From Thermoprotei archaeon (GTDB taxonomy: Archaea > Thermoproteota > Thermoprotei > Thermoproteales > B15-G16), in assembly GCA_003649205.1 (NCBI GenBank), contig QMRC01000003.1:227429-291428 (forward strand): a stretch of 64,000 nucleotides of DNA. The letters run 5' to 3'. Made by a program: the position numbers and the translations under genes. Below are positions 44,897-53,217 of the stretch, in pieces; position 1 is the stretch's first letter, and each line of letters starts with the position of its first letter. The notes beneath the pieces were generated by a model. The model had not been told where the DNA came from. It was given only the letters and a program-made list of their open reading frames with translations, and did not search any database.

Positions 44897-45772
44897 GTGA
44901 ACAATAGGAGAGAAGTACTGGAATTAATCACGTACACAGCACTATGCTACACAGCAATAACAGCACTAGTACACCTACTCAAGACAATGAACGTAGACCC
45001 ACAGCAAGCAATGATAGCAGTATCGTACGTACCCACAGCATCAGCCACAGCAGTAGACCTCGTAGTGAAGAGGAGGGTAGAGATCTGGAAGTACGTGAAA
45101 CCACTAATCAAGAAACCACAGCTAGCAATACCGACCTCACTAGCAATACCCTGGATCACCTGGGCAATAGCACTAGCAGTAGCGACAGCACTTGGAGTAG
45201 ACGTGAGAGGACCACTCGTAGAACCACTACACGAACCAAGTAAAGTACTCGACACAGCAACGTTCATAGCAACTACACTAAGTGCATCACTACTCAACAC
45301 AGCAGTCGTGATAGGTGAGGAAGTAGCTTGGAGAGGGTACATGTACGTAAAGCTCAGGAGAGCACTCAGCAAGTACAGGGAAACACCACTAGAGACACCA
45401 CTCCACAGCACAGTAGTGGGAGCAATCTGGTCACTATGGCACACACCAATGATACTGAACTACAGACTCAACTACCCAACAACAGGAGCAACAGGACTAC
45501 TAGTGCAGACACCACTCATGATAGCAGTGAGCACAGTGATGAAGGTACTGAGAGACGAGATGGGGTTCCTACCCTGCGCACTAGTACACGCAACCTACAA
45601 CACACTAGCACCCTACATGTACCTAAGCACACCACTACCAGACATACACTCACCAAGCACAGGAACACTAGCACTAACAGCATGGACCGCAACAGCAGCA
45701 ATAACCCACACAGTACACAGAGCAAAAACACGAAGAAAACAACATAAACCCCAGAGAGAAAACCGAAAGTGA
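44897..45772 (+). CDS. CPBP-family intramembrane protease (CAAX-type)
   Basis: 291 residues, GTG start, about eight membrane segments. GEEVAWRGYMYVKLRRAL (EExxWRG, near 138), SLWHTPMIL (near 180) and the third motif ALVHATYNTLAPYM (near 233) are the ABI/CPBP glutamic protease motifs. Substrate unknown. The C-terminal tail is very basic (HRAKTRRKQHKPQRENRK). It ends 8 nt before the tRNA. Confidence 0.85.
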   Translation: MNNRREVLELITYTALCYTAITALVHLLKTMNVDPQQAMIAVSYVPTASATAVDLVVKRRVEIWKYVKPLIKKPQLAIPTSLAIPWITWAIALAVATALGVDVRGPLVEPLHEPSKVLDTATFIATTLSASLLNTAVVIGEEVAWRGYMYVKLRRALSKYRETPLETPLHSTVVGAIWSLWHTPMILNYRLNYPTTGATGLLVQTPLMIAVSTVMKVLRDEMGFLPCALVHATYNTLAPYMYLSTPLPDIHSPSTGTLALTAWTATAAITHTVHRAKTRRKQHKPQRENRK

Positions 45773-45780
45773 GACCAAGA

Positions 45781-45869
45781 GCCCCCGTAGCTCAGCCTGG
45801 GAGAGCATCCGGCTGAAGACCAGAGCAGAGACCGGAGGGTCCCGGGTTCAAATCCCGGCGGGGGCACCA
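45781..45869 (+). tRNA. tRNA-Phe (GAA) with a 12-nt intron
   Basis: Acceptor GCCCCCG/CGGGGGC, D-arm GCTC/GAGC, anticodon stem TCCGG/CCGGA, T-stem CCGGG/CCCGG with TTCAAAT, discriminator A and an encoded CCA (45867-45869). The anticodon loop reads CTGAAG then an insertion (ACCAGAGCAGAG, 45818-45829) before A38 and the 3' stem, i.e. at the canonical 37/38 splice position. Anticodon GAA gives Phe. The intron is very short, so a relaxed bulge-helix-bulge is implied. Confidence 0.9.
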
Positions 45870-45896
45870 CCCCCACTCCTCCTATCCCCAAACCCC

Positions 45897-46316
45897 TCAA
45901 GACCTACTCCTCCTCAACTCATCCCTAATCTCACGAAGAAGAACCTCCAACCCACTAAACCCCTCACGAAATTCCCTCTCCAACCTCACAAATCCCTCAC
46001 GTAGCTCCCTCTCCAACCTTGAAACCCCATCATGAATCTCCTTCTCCAATCTCTCAAATCCCTCGTGAAGCTCGACCTCAGTATTCTCCAACCTACCAAT
46101 AATCTCCTCATCCCTACTCGTGAACAAACCATAGAGAGTAACGACAAGACCTAGGATACTGGCAACATCACCAACAACAGGAGGACTACTGTACTTCAGG
46201 ATACAGCCAATGACAATGAGCGCAATACCTATAGCAGTTATGATCCAGTACAGAATCCTCCTACGCCTAAGCCAAGCCTCAAACTCCTCCTCAGACCTAA
46301 ACCTCCTACGAGTCAC
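45897..46316 (-). CDS. Two-helix membrane protein with hendecad coiled coil
   Basis: 139 residues. Two membrane helices (ILYWIITAIGIALIVIGCIL and VVGDVASILGLVVTLYGLF) are followed by a coiled coil of 11-residue repeats in which EGFERLEKEI, DGVSRLEREL, EGFVRLEREF and EGFSGLEVLL line up. The coil projects into the cytosol, probably oligomeric. Similar designs recur at 49947, 51450, 61239 and 62289. Function unknown. Confidence 0.55.
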   Translation of the reverse strand: MTRRRFRSEEEFEAWLRRRRILYWIITAIGIALIVIGCILKYSSPPVVGDVASILGLVVTLYGLFTSRDEEIIGRLENTEVELHEGFERLEKEIHDGVSRLERELREGFVRLEREFREGFSGLEVLLREIRDELRRSRS

Positions 46317-46446
46317 ACAAAAACACCCGGTAAGTAGACACCAAACACCCTAATAACCCCACCACCCACAGACACCAAACCACCACAGGGCAAGTCACAT
46401 CCCCACAATACAGCTTTCCTGTAGACCCCCATAAGAATTCAGGAAT

Positions 46447-48669
46447 GTGGAGATCTCGGGAAGAACCATGTGGTACACCCTACCAATCAAGCTCCTAACC
46501 CTAACACTACTCACACTCTACACATTCCCCGGTACCTGGCTCAGCTACATCTCCCTCACCGAAGGAACTCCCACGTACCTCGTACTCGCTATTCCGTACT
46601 GGTTACTCTGGTTCTTTACCTTCCCCAAGTTCCTTCATTTCCTGTGTCTTTACCTGACTTCTCGTCCTCGTTGTGTGGATCGTGGTGTGTATGTTTGTGG
46701 TCATGGTTTGTGGTCCTGTATTCTGCTCGTGTTTAGGGTGAGGAATTTCTCTCATGTTCCTGATGTCACTACGTTGTTTAGGTGTGTTCCCTATGTTGCT
46801 AAGATCTTCTTAGTGCAGGTCTACGGTAGGGTTTTTCTCATTGTTGAGTTGCATAGGTTCTTCTGTTCTCGTAGTTGGGTTGAGGGTGTTGTTCGTTACT
46901 GTGCTGGTGTTGTCTCTGGTCTTGGTCTTGATGTTGAGTTGAGTGATTTCGATTTTGTTCTTGGTGATTGGTTTTGGGTTTCTGTCTTGTCCTCTATTGG
47001 TTTTCGGAGGGGTGATGGTTCTGGATGTTCTTCTGGTGTTGGTGTTAGGGTTTTGAGTAGGGGTGGTTGCTATGTTCTTGTTCTTGAGAGGTGTGGGTTG
47101 AGGGATTTGTCTCGTTTCTACTCTGGTGTTTGGAGGGGGTTGTTTGGTTGGTTTCGTTCTCTTGGTCGTGGTGGTGCTAGGGATTCGTTTGTTGAGGGTG
47201 TTTGTGGTTACTTTGTTAGGAGGTGTGAGTGTGTTGTTAGGGTTGGTCTTTACTCTGTTGTGTTTGATTGTAGGTTGAGTGGTTTGCTTAGGTTTTTGCT
47301 CTGTGTTTGGTGGAGGAGGTTTGTTCATCAGTTGTGTGCTCGTGAGTGTGTTGTTGGTGATGTTGTTTCTTCTCTTGTTTCTCAGCTTCTACGTAATCTA
47401 GAGCTCGATGTTGGTGGTGGGGGTGTTGTGCTTGGTAGGAGGGTTCTTGGGTTTAGGGTTTGTGGTGATGCTGTGTACTTTGTTCCTGATGGTCATACTC
47501 TCGTTGTTGGTATGACTGGTAGTGGTAAGTCTAGTACTGTTGCTTACTTGGTGAGGGAGTTGTCTAGGTGTTCTAGGGTTTTGGTCATTGACTTCGTGGG
47601 TGCTTTCGTTAATTTGCCTGGTGCTGTTGTTCTTGAGCCTCCTCGAGATCTCGCTCTTGATCCTCTTCAGCTTGGTTTCTGGAGGGGTATTGAGGTTGTT
47701 GAGGATGCTCTGGTGTACTGCTATGGTTTTGAGAGGGGTTCGTTCTCTCCTATTGTTGTTGAGGTTCTTACTAGGGCTAGGGATAGGGTTCGTGAGCTGT
47801 GTCTTCGTGAGCTTGTTGATGTGTTGAGGGGGATGTACTTTGAGTTTCCTGAGGGTAGTGAGTACAGGTCTGCTGTTGCTGCTGCTTTGAGGAGGTTGGA
47901 GCCTCTTGTTAGGTACTTTAGACCTGGTGACTTTACGTTGAGTGATCTCGGTTGTGGTGTTTACGTTGTTGATTTGAGTGGTATGGATTCTGAGGTTGCT
48001 AAGGCTGTCTTTGCTCTTACGTTCATGGAGTTTCTCTATAGGTTGGGGAGGTTGGGTGTTGGTACTGTTCTCGTTGTTGATGAAGTTCATAGGGTTGCTC
48101 CGGTACATGCTCGTGGTGAGTCTATTCTCGTTAAGTTGGCTAGGGAGGGTAGGAAGTGTGGTCTCTACCTAATTCTCATTGATCAGTCTATTGCTAAGGT
48201 GAGTGATGTTGTTCGTGGTCAGTGTCGTAATGTCTTGTTCTTCAGGCTCACTGAACCTAGTGAGTTGAGAATTGTTGAGGAGTATGGTATTGAGCCTAGA
48301 GAGGTTCAGACTTTGAGGATTGGTGAGTGTCTGTACTACAGGGACGGTCTCTACGCTAAGGTTAAGACGAATTACCTTGAGCTTGCTGCTCCTAGGGGGT
48401 TGAAGTTGAGGAGGGTTGACTTAAGTAAGTTGCGTGAATTAGCTAGGAAGTACGGTGTGCCTAGGGGTAAGAGAGAGTACTTGATCCAGTTCGTGCAAGA
48501 GCACGATGTTGAGGACGTAATTAAGTTACTGAGGGAGAGGTCATACCCAATATTTGCTAGGTCAGGTAGGTTGACGAACTTCGGGAAGGCAGTTCTAGAG
48601 TACTATGGATTGAGTGTCGATGTACCTGAAGTAAAGGAGAGTGGTTATCAAGGTTCTTCAGGTGAGTGA
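46447..48669 (+). CDS. Membrane-anchored HerA/VirB4-type ATPase
   Basis: 740 residues (GTG start; ATG 46468 possible). Two to three N-terminal membrane helices (about 8-65), a middle region without motif, then a FtsK-HerA fold: Walker A VGMTGSGKSSTV (near 355), Walker B VLVVDEVHR (near 542), sensor DQSIAKVSDVVRG. Such ATPases pump DNA in conjugation-like or DNA-import systems (CedB, VirB4) or assist end resection. Base composition flips inside codons near 46640, from A/C-rich to strongly G/T-rich. No conjugation partners are adjacent. Confidence 0.75.
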   Translation: MEISGRTMWYTLPIKLLTLTLLTLYTFPGTWLSYISLTEGTPTYLVLAIPYWLLWFFTFPKFLHFLCLYLTSRPRCVDRGVYVCGHGLWSCILLVFRVRNFSHVPDVTTLFRCVPYVAKIFLVQVYGRVFLIVELHRFFCSRSWVEGVVRYCAGVVSGLGLDVELSDFDFVLGDWFWVSVLSSIGFRRGDGSGCSSGVGVRVLSRGGCYVLVLERCGLRDLSRFYSGVWRGLFGWFRSLGRGGARDSFVEGVCGYFVRRCECVVRVGLYSVVFDCRLSGLLRFLLCVWWRRFVHQLCARECVVGDVVSSLVSQLLRNLELDVGGGGVVLGRRVLGFRVCGDAVYFVPDGHTLVVGMTGSGKSSTVAYLVRELSRCSRVLVIDFVGAFVNLPGAVVLEPPRDLALDPLQLGFWRGIEVVEDALVYCYGFERGSFSPIVVEVLTRARDRVRELCLRELVDVLRGMYFEFPEGSEYRSAVAAALRRLEPLVRYFRPGDFTLSDLGCGVYVVDLSGMDSEVAKAVFALTFMEFLYRLGRLGVGTVLVVDEVHRVAPVHARGESILVKLAREGRKCGLYLILIDQSIAKVSDVVRGQCRNVLFFRLTEPSELRIVEEYGIEPREVQTLRIGECLYYRDGLYAKVKTNYLELAAPRGLKLRRVDLSKLRELARKYGVPRGKREYLIQFVQEHDVEDVIKLLRERSYPIFARSGRLTNFGKAVLEYYGLSVDVPEVKESGYQGSSGE

Positions 48670-48675
48670 AGGTGG

Positions 48676-49611
48676 ATGAAACCCGACGTCGATAAGGCGT
48701 CGGGTGGATCCCCAGAGGTTAGGTCCGATGAAGGGGGTTATAGGTCCGGAGGCACTGCCGAGGAGGGACCGAAGCCGGGTCCTGACCGGTCCGAGAGAAT
48801 GCAGCTTGTGGTTGGGTTTGACTACAATGTGAGGTCAGTGATTGCTGCGTACAGAGTTCATGATCGAGAGATGTTGCTTGACGTCTGTAGCGTAGTCAGT
48901 GAACGAGGTTTTGTGCCGAAGCTTATTGATGTTGGTGAGGGTGAGTACTACGTAGTGATTAGGGGTGTGGTAGAGGTGCCGAATCTAGTTAGCTACGTTA
49001 AGGAGGGTTTGAGGAAGTTCGTTGAGAAGTACCCGTTCGTTATGAGGTACAGAGATGTCAAGGTTGAGAGAGGGTCATGGGCTTGGAGGGAGATTAAGAG
49101 ATCCTGTAGACCGATACCGAGTGTATTCAGCTACGTCATTGAGCTAGTTGAGGAGTACGGTGTTGTACCGAATTGGTTGTTTGTGTACGATCTAGAGCTG
49201 TATCTGAGGAAGAAGGTTAGGAGATGGAGGAAGTGGTACGTAGTTGAGTTGAGGAAGCTACTGAATAGGTTAATGGCTTGTCTAAATAGGTTGAGCGAGA
49301 AGTACGACGTAATTGCGAAGATTGAGTGGTTACCGTATGTCGATGTGCGTAGTGAGGTAACTGATAGGGTGAGGGGTTGGAGGTACACGAAGTTGATGAG
49401 GGCATTAGTTCACTGCACGAGGAAGGGTATTAGGGTGGTTGCTATTGAGCCAGCTGGTACATCGAGGTACTGTCCGGTGTGTGATTCAGTAACTGAGGTA
49501 CTGAGCTATAGAGAGTTGAGATGTACTAAGTGCGGTCGTGTGTGGGATAGAGATGAGATGGCTGCGATTAATGTAGCGAGGAGTAGAGCTGTTAAGTATG
49601 TTCTGAAGTAG
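48676..49611 (+). CDS. Divergent TnpB/IS605 OrfB-like protein
   Basis: 311 residues from ATG 48676, or 271 from ATG 48799, which I think at least as likely because the first 41 codons are GC-rich, form hairpins in DNA and encode low-complexity sequence. The C-terminus is clear: KGIRVVAIEPAGTSRYCPVC, CTKCGRVWDRDEMAAINVA (zinc finger and last RuvC acid), preceded by a RuvC-II-like Glu (KIEWLPYVD) and perhaps a RuvC-I-like Asp (GFDYNVRS). It lacks the usual N-terminal TnpB region, so nuclease activity is uncertain. Flanked by inverted repeats. Confidence 0.7.
   Translation: MKPDVDKASGGSPEVRSDEGGYRSGGTAEEGPKPGPDRSERMQLVVGFDYNVRSVIAAYRVHDREMLLDVCSVVSERGFVPKLIDVGEGEYYVVIRGVVEVPNLVSYVKEGLRKFVEKYPFVMRYRDVKVERGSWAWREIKRSCRPIPSVFSYVIELVEEYGVVPNWLFVYDLELYLRKKVRRWRKWYVVELRKLLNRLMACLNRLSEKYDVIAKIEWLPYVDVRSEVTDRVRGWRYTKLMRALVHCTRKGIRVVAIEPAGTSRYCPVCDSVTEVLSYRELRCTKCGRVWDRDEMAAINVARSRAVKYVLK
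48681..48705 (+). repeat. GC-rich hairpin at the left end of the TnpB-like unit
   Basis: ACCCGACG (48681-48688) pairs perfectly with CGTCGGGT (48698-48705) around a 9-nt loop. It opens a GC-rich stretch of about 115 nt with several GGTCC/GGACC repeats, in contrast to the composition of genes around it. Confidence 0.55.
48774..48792 (+). repeat. Left inverted repeat of TnpB-like unit
   Basis: The segment containing GGGTCCTGACCGGTCC is the reverse complement, with one mismatch in 18, of 49818-49835. It lies just before the ATG at 48799. The pair encloses the TnpB-like coding part. Confidence 0.6.
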
Positions 49612-49817
49612 CGTAGTGCTAGTGCTCAGTTGTTCAGTGGCCCTGAGTCCTGGTCAGGGCTCGGGTTGATCTGTAAATTGATGAGGCCCGGGCCCTGGCC
49701 GGGATGATGAGGGGGCTTGGTGAGGAAGCGGAAGATGACTAAGGACTTGGCGACCGCAGACGCGGCGCCAAGCACCGGGGCCCTCAGTGTAGCTCAGTGC
49801 TGATACTTAAGTGTTTC

Positions 49818-49838
49818 GGACCGGTCAGGGCCCGGGGC
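49818..49838 (-). repeat. Right inverted repeat of TnpB-like unit
   Basis: GGACCGGTCAGGGCCC and following GGGGC mirror the left copy at 48774-48792, 17 of 18 positions matching in inverted orientation. A related motif, GGTCAGGGCTCGGG, occurs in direct orientation at 49652-49665. Confidence 0.6.
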
Positions 49839-49843
49839 TTTTT
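49839..49843 (+). terminator. T-run after GC stem
   Basis: TTTTT directly after the GC-rich stem closing at 49833-49838; a likely archaeal termination site for the structured RNA. Confidence 0.45.
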
Positions 49844-49946
49844 GCATTGTTTAGGTGTCTGTTCTTGAGCTAGGTCTATGGTATTTCTGTTCTGTGCTTC
49901 TTCATGTATGTTGTCTAGACTTATTTAGCTGTTAGGTCTGTGTTAT

Positions 49947-50363
49947 ATGGTAGGTGGGTATTTCTTGGGTGAGAGGGGGCTTTCGGCGAGTGATATTGTT
50001 GCTCTTTTCGAGAAGGATCCTTCAGCTCTTAAGAAGTTAGCTGAGCTTCTCGTTACGGTACCGGACATAAGGTTGGCAATAGTTGAGGGTGTGATGAGGG
50101 AGGTAGCAACGAAGAGAGATCTTGAAGCTCTTAGGAAGGAGCTACAGGAGTACATTGACAAGAGAATAGCTGAAGTAAGAAGTGAAATAGCGGAAATAAG
50201 GAGTGAGTTAGGTAGATTAGGTGATAGAGCAGCGAGATTAGAGGCAAGAGTAGCTAGATTGGAGGGACAAGTTAGTTTATTGATCAAGATCTTCATCGCG
50301 TTTAACGTACCAATCCTCATAGGGATAATAGGGATCTTACTCAAGATGGTACTAGCACCCTAG
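49947..50363 (+). CDS. Coiled-coil protein with C-terminal membrane helix
   Basis: 138 residues. A helical N-terminal part (SASDIVALFEKDPSALKKLA), a coiled coil (about 55-110, EVRSEIAEIRSELGRL and RLEARVARLEGQ) and a C-terminal membrane helix (IFIAFNVPILIGIIGILLKM). This layout is common in Thermoproteota and often sits beside archaeal ATPases or nucleases. It precedes the ATPase gene by 18 nt. Function unknown. Confidence 0.55.
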   Translation: MVGGYFLGERGLSASDIVALFEKDPSALKKLAELLVTVPDIRLAIVEGVMREVATKRDLEALRKELQEYIDKRIAEVRSEIAEIRSELGRLGDRAARLEARVARLEGQVSLLIKIFIAFNVPILIGIIGILLKMVLAP

Positions 50364-50381
50364 AGCACTAGGTGCTGAGTA

Positions 50382-51386
50382 ATGTTAGTAATTGAACCAA
50401 GGTTCGTAGATAGAGAACGAGAACTAGAGACACTACGTGAACTAGCTAGTTACGGAAGTCCACTACCAATATACCTCTACGGTCCTGAAGGTTGTGGAAA
50501 AACGAGGTTACTGAGAGAATTCATCAAGAGAGTGCACGGAGTGACAATCTACATAGATGCACTAGAGAGGAGGGATCCAGAGACAGCAATAGTGTTGAAT
50601 CCAGTGATTGAAGAGGTAAGGAAGTTCGTAAGGGAAGTAGCATTGCAAGCCATAGGACCGCTAGGTACGTACTTAGCAGATAGGATAACACTCATAGTTG
50701 AGAAGATAGCTGAGAAAGTGAGTATTGAAGGAAGGTCATTGATAGTGATTGTAGATGACATCACTAGAGCCATAGGGCTAGATAGAGTTGAGTGGTATGT
50801 AAAGTGGTTGTACGAGCTAATAGGTAAGCTACATAGGAGGTATAGTCCAAAGAGTATACTCATAGTAGCTACGACAAGTGAAGGTAAGAGCCTAGACCTA
50901 GTAATGAGACACACGTACACAGTAGTGAAGTTGATATGGAATTTACCGAGAGAACCCTTCTACGAACTAGTACAGGAACTAAAACCACCGAACCTCAACC
51001 TCAGAGAGGAGCTATGGCGGGTAACAGGTGGGAATCCAAGAGCACTAATAGAGATAGCACACGTACATAGATGGGATATAGGTAGCTGGTTAAATACCTT
51101 AGAGAGAAGGCTCACGAAAGTACTAACTACCATACGCTCGAGAAATCTAGAGAATGAGTTGATGAAGGCCATAGAGGATCCAGATACAGTACACACAGAG
51201 GCAACACCAAGAACTGAGCAACTACAGCAAATACTCACTGAAGAGAACCTACTCATCTACAAGTACGTGACAACACTACACAATACCGAAGTACCAAGTG
51301 ATCTAGAGCTAGGGATAGGGAAGTACTACGCATGGCAAATACCTGCATACAGAGACATCCTAAAGAAACTACTGATACAGAGATGA
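50382..51386 (+). CDS. Archaeal-type (ArcATPase) AAA protein
   Basis: 334 residues. FVDRERELETLRELA starts the archaeal ATPase family (PF01637-like): Walker A YGPEGCGKTRLL (near 32), Walker B VIVDDITRA (near 125), sensor ILIVATTSEGKS and TGGNPRALIE (near 218). These STAND-like ATPases occur in mobile and defence contexts; specific role unknown. It is flanked on both sides by coiled-coil membrane proteins. Confidence 0.75.
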   Translation: MLVIEPRFVDRERELETLRELASYGSPLPIYLYGPEGCGKTRLLREFIKRVHGVTIYIDALERRDPETAIVLNPVIEEVRKFVREVALQAIGPLGTYLADRITLIVEKIAEKVSIEGRSLIVIVDDITRAIGLDRVEWYVKWLYELIGKLHRRYSPKSILIVATTSEGKSLDLVMRHTYTVVKLIWNLPREPFYELVQELKPPNLNLREELWRVTGGNPRALIEIAHVHRWDIGSWLNTLERRLTKVLTTIRSRNLENELMKAIEDPDTVHTEATPRTEQLQQILTEENLLIYKYVTTLHNTEVPSDLELGIGKYYAWQIPAYRDILKKLLIQR

Positions 51387-51449
51387 GGACAAGAGCAAGA
51401 ACATCAAGTACATAAGTGTGAGCAACTTGAGACATACCTAGGTGACACA

Positions 51450-52154
51450 GTGCAAATACCGTGGGACACAGTAGCAACAGTACTCACAGTAGTAACCTCA
51501 ATAGGAACACTAGCGTACTGGCTAGGAAGAAAATTCACAGAGATAGACAGTAGATTCAAGCTAATTGATGAGAGGTTTAAGACCATTGACGAGAGATTTA
51601 GAAGCATCGATGAGAGATTCAAGCAAATAGACAAAAGATTCGAGCAAATAGAGAAGAGATTTGAAGAGATAGATAGTAGATTCGAACGAATAGAAGAGAG
51701 ATTCAGGGAGATAGATAGGAGATTTGACGAGTTCAAGAAGTATGTTGATACAAAGTTCGAGGATCTAAGAAATTACATTGATGTTAGGATGGAGAAAATG
51801 CTTAAGACCATAGCAAGAGCAACAACACATACTCACGAAGTCGTTATCGAGTACCTAGGACTAAAGGGACTGCTAGAGGAAAAGGAAGTAACGTACCTAA
51901 GACACAGAGTAAGAGAAGTACTTGAAGCATACACCACAGCAACACCAAACCCACTAACCAAGGAAGAGTTGGAATTCCTAAAGAAACTCTTCAGCAAAGA
52001 CATCAACGAAATGACAATAGAGGAACTAGATAGGGCATACGAGATCGGGATAAGGCTCTTCAGTAAGGACATGGATGATAGAGGATACTTCATAGCAATA
52101 GCAGCCATAACCATAAAGGCATACCTAAAGTTCAAGAAAAAGCAAGATACCTGA
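51450..52154 (+). CDS. Membrane coiled-coil protein with heptad repeats and helical C-terminal domain
   Basis: 234 residues. An N-terminal membrane helix (ATVLTVVTSIGTLAYWLG) precedes nine 7-residue units of IDERFK type (residues 32-94), then a helical C-terminal domain (TKEELEFLKKLFSKDINEMT ...). That domain resembles the C-terminus of the 61239 protein. The coil is probably a long oligomeric stalk from the membrane. Function unknown; position beside ATPases suggests a sensor or scaffold. Confidence 0.6.
   Translation: MQIPWDTVATVLTVVTSIGTLAYWLGRKFTEIDSRFKLIDERFKTIDERFRSIDERFKQIDKRFEQIEKRFEEIDSRFERIEERFREIDRRFDEFKKYVDTKFEDLRNYIDVRMEKMLKTIARATTHTHEVVIEYLGLKGLLEEKEVTYLRHRVREVLEAYTTATPNPLTKEELEFLKKLFSKDINEMTIEELDRAYEIGIRLFSKDMDDRGYFIAIAAITIKAYLKFKKKQDT
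51543..51731 (+). repeat. Nine 21-bp tandem repeats inside a coding gene
   Basis: The units, typified by ATTGATGAGAGGTTTAAG with variations, each encode one heptad such as IDERFKT. Divergence between copies shows age or selection on the protein rather than a fresh slippage event. Confidence 0.7.
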
Positions 52155-52218
52155 TAAAGCAAACCACAACACTAAATGAGAGTAGATCCAGAATCATTAC
52201 GAAAGTAGGTGAATTAAC

Positions 52219-53217
52219 TTGACAATAGTCATCAAAGAGCTAGACATAGAGGAATTTCGTGGAGTAAGGAAACTAGCAAAGCCCATCAAATTAAAGAAAT
52301 TCAACATCATCATAGGCAGAAACAACACAGGAAAAACAACAATTCTAGAAGCACTGTACCTGCTAGCAACACCCTCCGGATACACAGCACCGCTAACTGA
52401 AGTAAGCAGACTAGATTTCATAACACAGCTACATGGAGGAAAATCGTGTCTAATCTATGGATATAGTGGAACAGCGAGAATAAGGTACCGGCTATTCAAT
52501 GACGAAGTAGTGACAGTAACCCTAACAGCAGGTACCCTAGAATCAATAGTAATAAACAATAGAGAAGCATATGTAGAGACATATATTGACTACATAGCGA
52601 AGCTACTCAACATAAGTAAGGATGAGGTACACAACCTCACACTCTACATACCAAATAGCACCGAATTCCTCAAGGAACTCCGAAACAAGCTAAAAGAACC
52701 CACAACCTGGTCCACACTAACCAAGTACGGAGCACACAGGAAGATAGTCACCGAACTAATCAACCCCACAGTCTACGACAAGTACACAGAAATCCTAATT
52801 GAGAGAAATGAGTTGAAGCTGAGAAAGGAGGTAAGTGAGGAAATCGGGCCACTCTACATCCACGTAGCAGATTTAGGAGACGGTATAGAACGAATATGCC
52901 TCACAGCACTAGCACTCGAGTATCTAAAACCAAGACTAGTACTATGGGATGACATGGAAGTAGCAGCACACCCAGGACTCATCGAGGTAGTGATGAAGTG
53001 GTTAACATCAAAGAACTGGCAAGTAGTAATCACAACACACAGCATAGACGTCCTCCTCGAACTAACATATCAATCACCAGAAGACAGCCAAGTAATAATC
53101 CTGAGAAAAACACCAGACGACATAGTAGAACACACAACACTAACACCAAACGAACTAGAAGAGTACTTCAATCGTGGAATAGACATAAGGAAACTAATCG
53201 ACCTACTCGAACTATGA
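52219..53217 (+). CDS. AAA15/OLD-like ATPase
   Basis: 332 residues, TTG start with GGTG upstream. FRGVRKLAKPIKLKKFNIIIG then GRNNTGKTTILEALYLLA is the Walker A of the ABC-like AAA_15/OLD family. The signature-like region is LGDGIERICLTALALEYL, Walker B LVLWDDMEVAAHPGL, and the H-loop TTHSIDVLLELT. No Toprim domain is fused; the next gene, overlapping by 4 nt, appears to supply one. Likely part of an anti-phage or nucleic-acid-processing system; that is inference. Confidence 0.8.
   Translation: MTIVIKELDIEEFRGVRKLAKPIKLKKFNIIIGRNNTGKTTILEALYLLATPSGYTAPLTEVSRLDFITQLHGGKSCLIYGYSGTARIRYRLFNDEVVTVTLTAGTLESIVINNREAYVETYIDYIAKLLNISKDEVHNLTLYIPNSTEFLKELRNKLKEPTTWSTLTKYGAHRKIVTELINPTVYDKYTEILIERNELKLRKEVSEEIGPLYIHVADLGDGIERICLTALALEYLKPRLVLWDDMEVAAHPGLIEVVMKWLTSKNWQVVITTHSIDVLLELTYQSPEDSQVIILRKTPDDIVEHTTLTPNELEEYFNRGIDIRKLIDLLEL

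Larger units (their letters stand above)
49612..49845 (+). ncRNA. Structured GC-rich RNA candidate downstream of TnpB-like gene
   Basis: Perfect hairpins: GCCCTGA/TCAGGGC (49640-49660), CCCGG/CCGGG (49687-49703), and CTTGGCG-a-CCGC / GCGG-CGCCAAG (49746-49772, 11 bp with one bulge). GGGCCCT (49778-49784) also pairs with AGGGCCC (49827-49833) over a 42-nt loop, followed by TTTTT. Such density of stems suggests a stable RNA. By position it could be an omega-RNA-like product of the TnpB-like unit. It does not show the conserved sequences of SRP RNA or RNase P RNA. Confidence 0.5.

Noticed and set aside
46317..46640. Replication origin at the skew switch
   Set aside because: No Orc1/Cdc6 gene and no recognisable origin recognition boxes; the skew flips again at about 50 kb.
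46810..48108. Long minus-strand open frames rich in Asn, Thr and Pro
   Set aside because: They are antisense to the HerA/VirB4-type gene and arise from its G/T-rich codons; no motif.
49612..49845. SRP RNA or RNase P RNA
   Set aside because: The conserved SRP helix 8 motif and the RNase P core sequences are absent.
51543..51731. CRISPR-like array
   Set aside because: 21-bp units are contiguous, in frame and encode heptads; there are no spacers.
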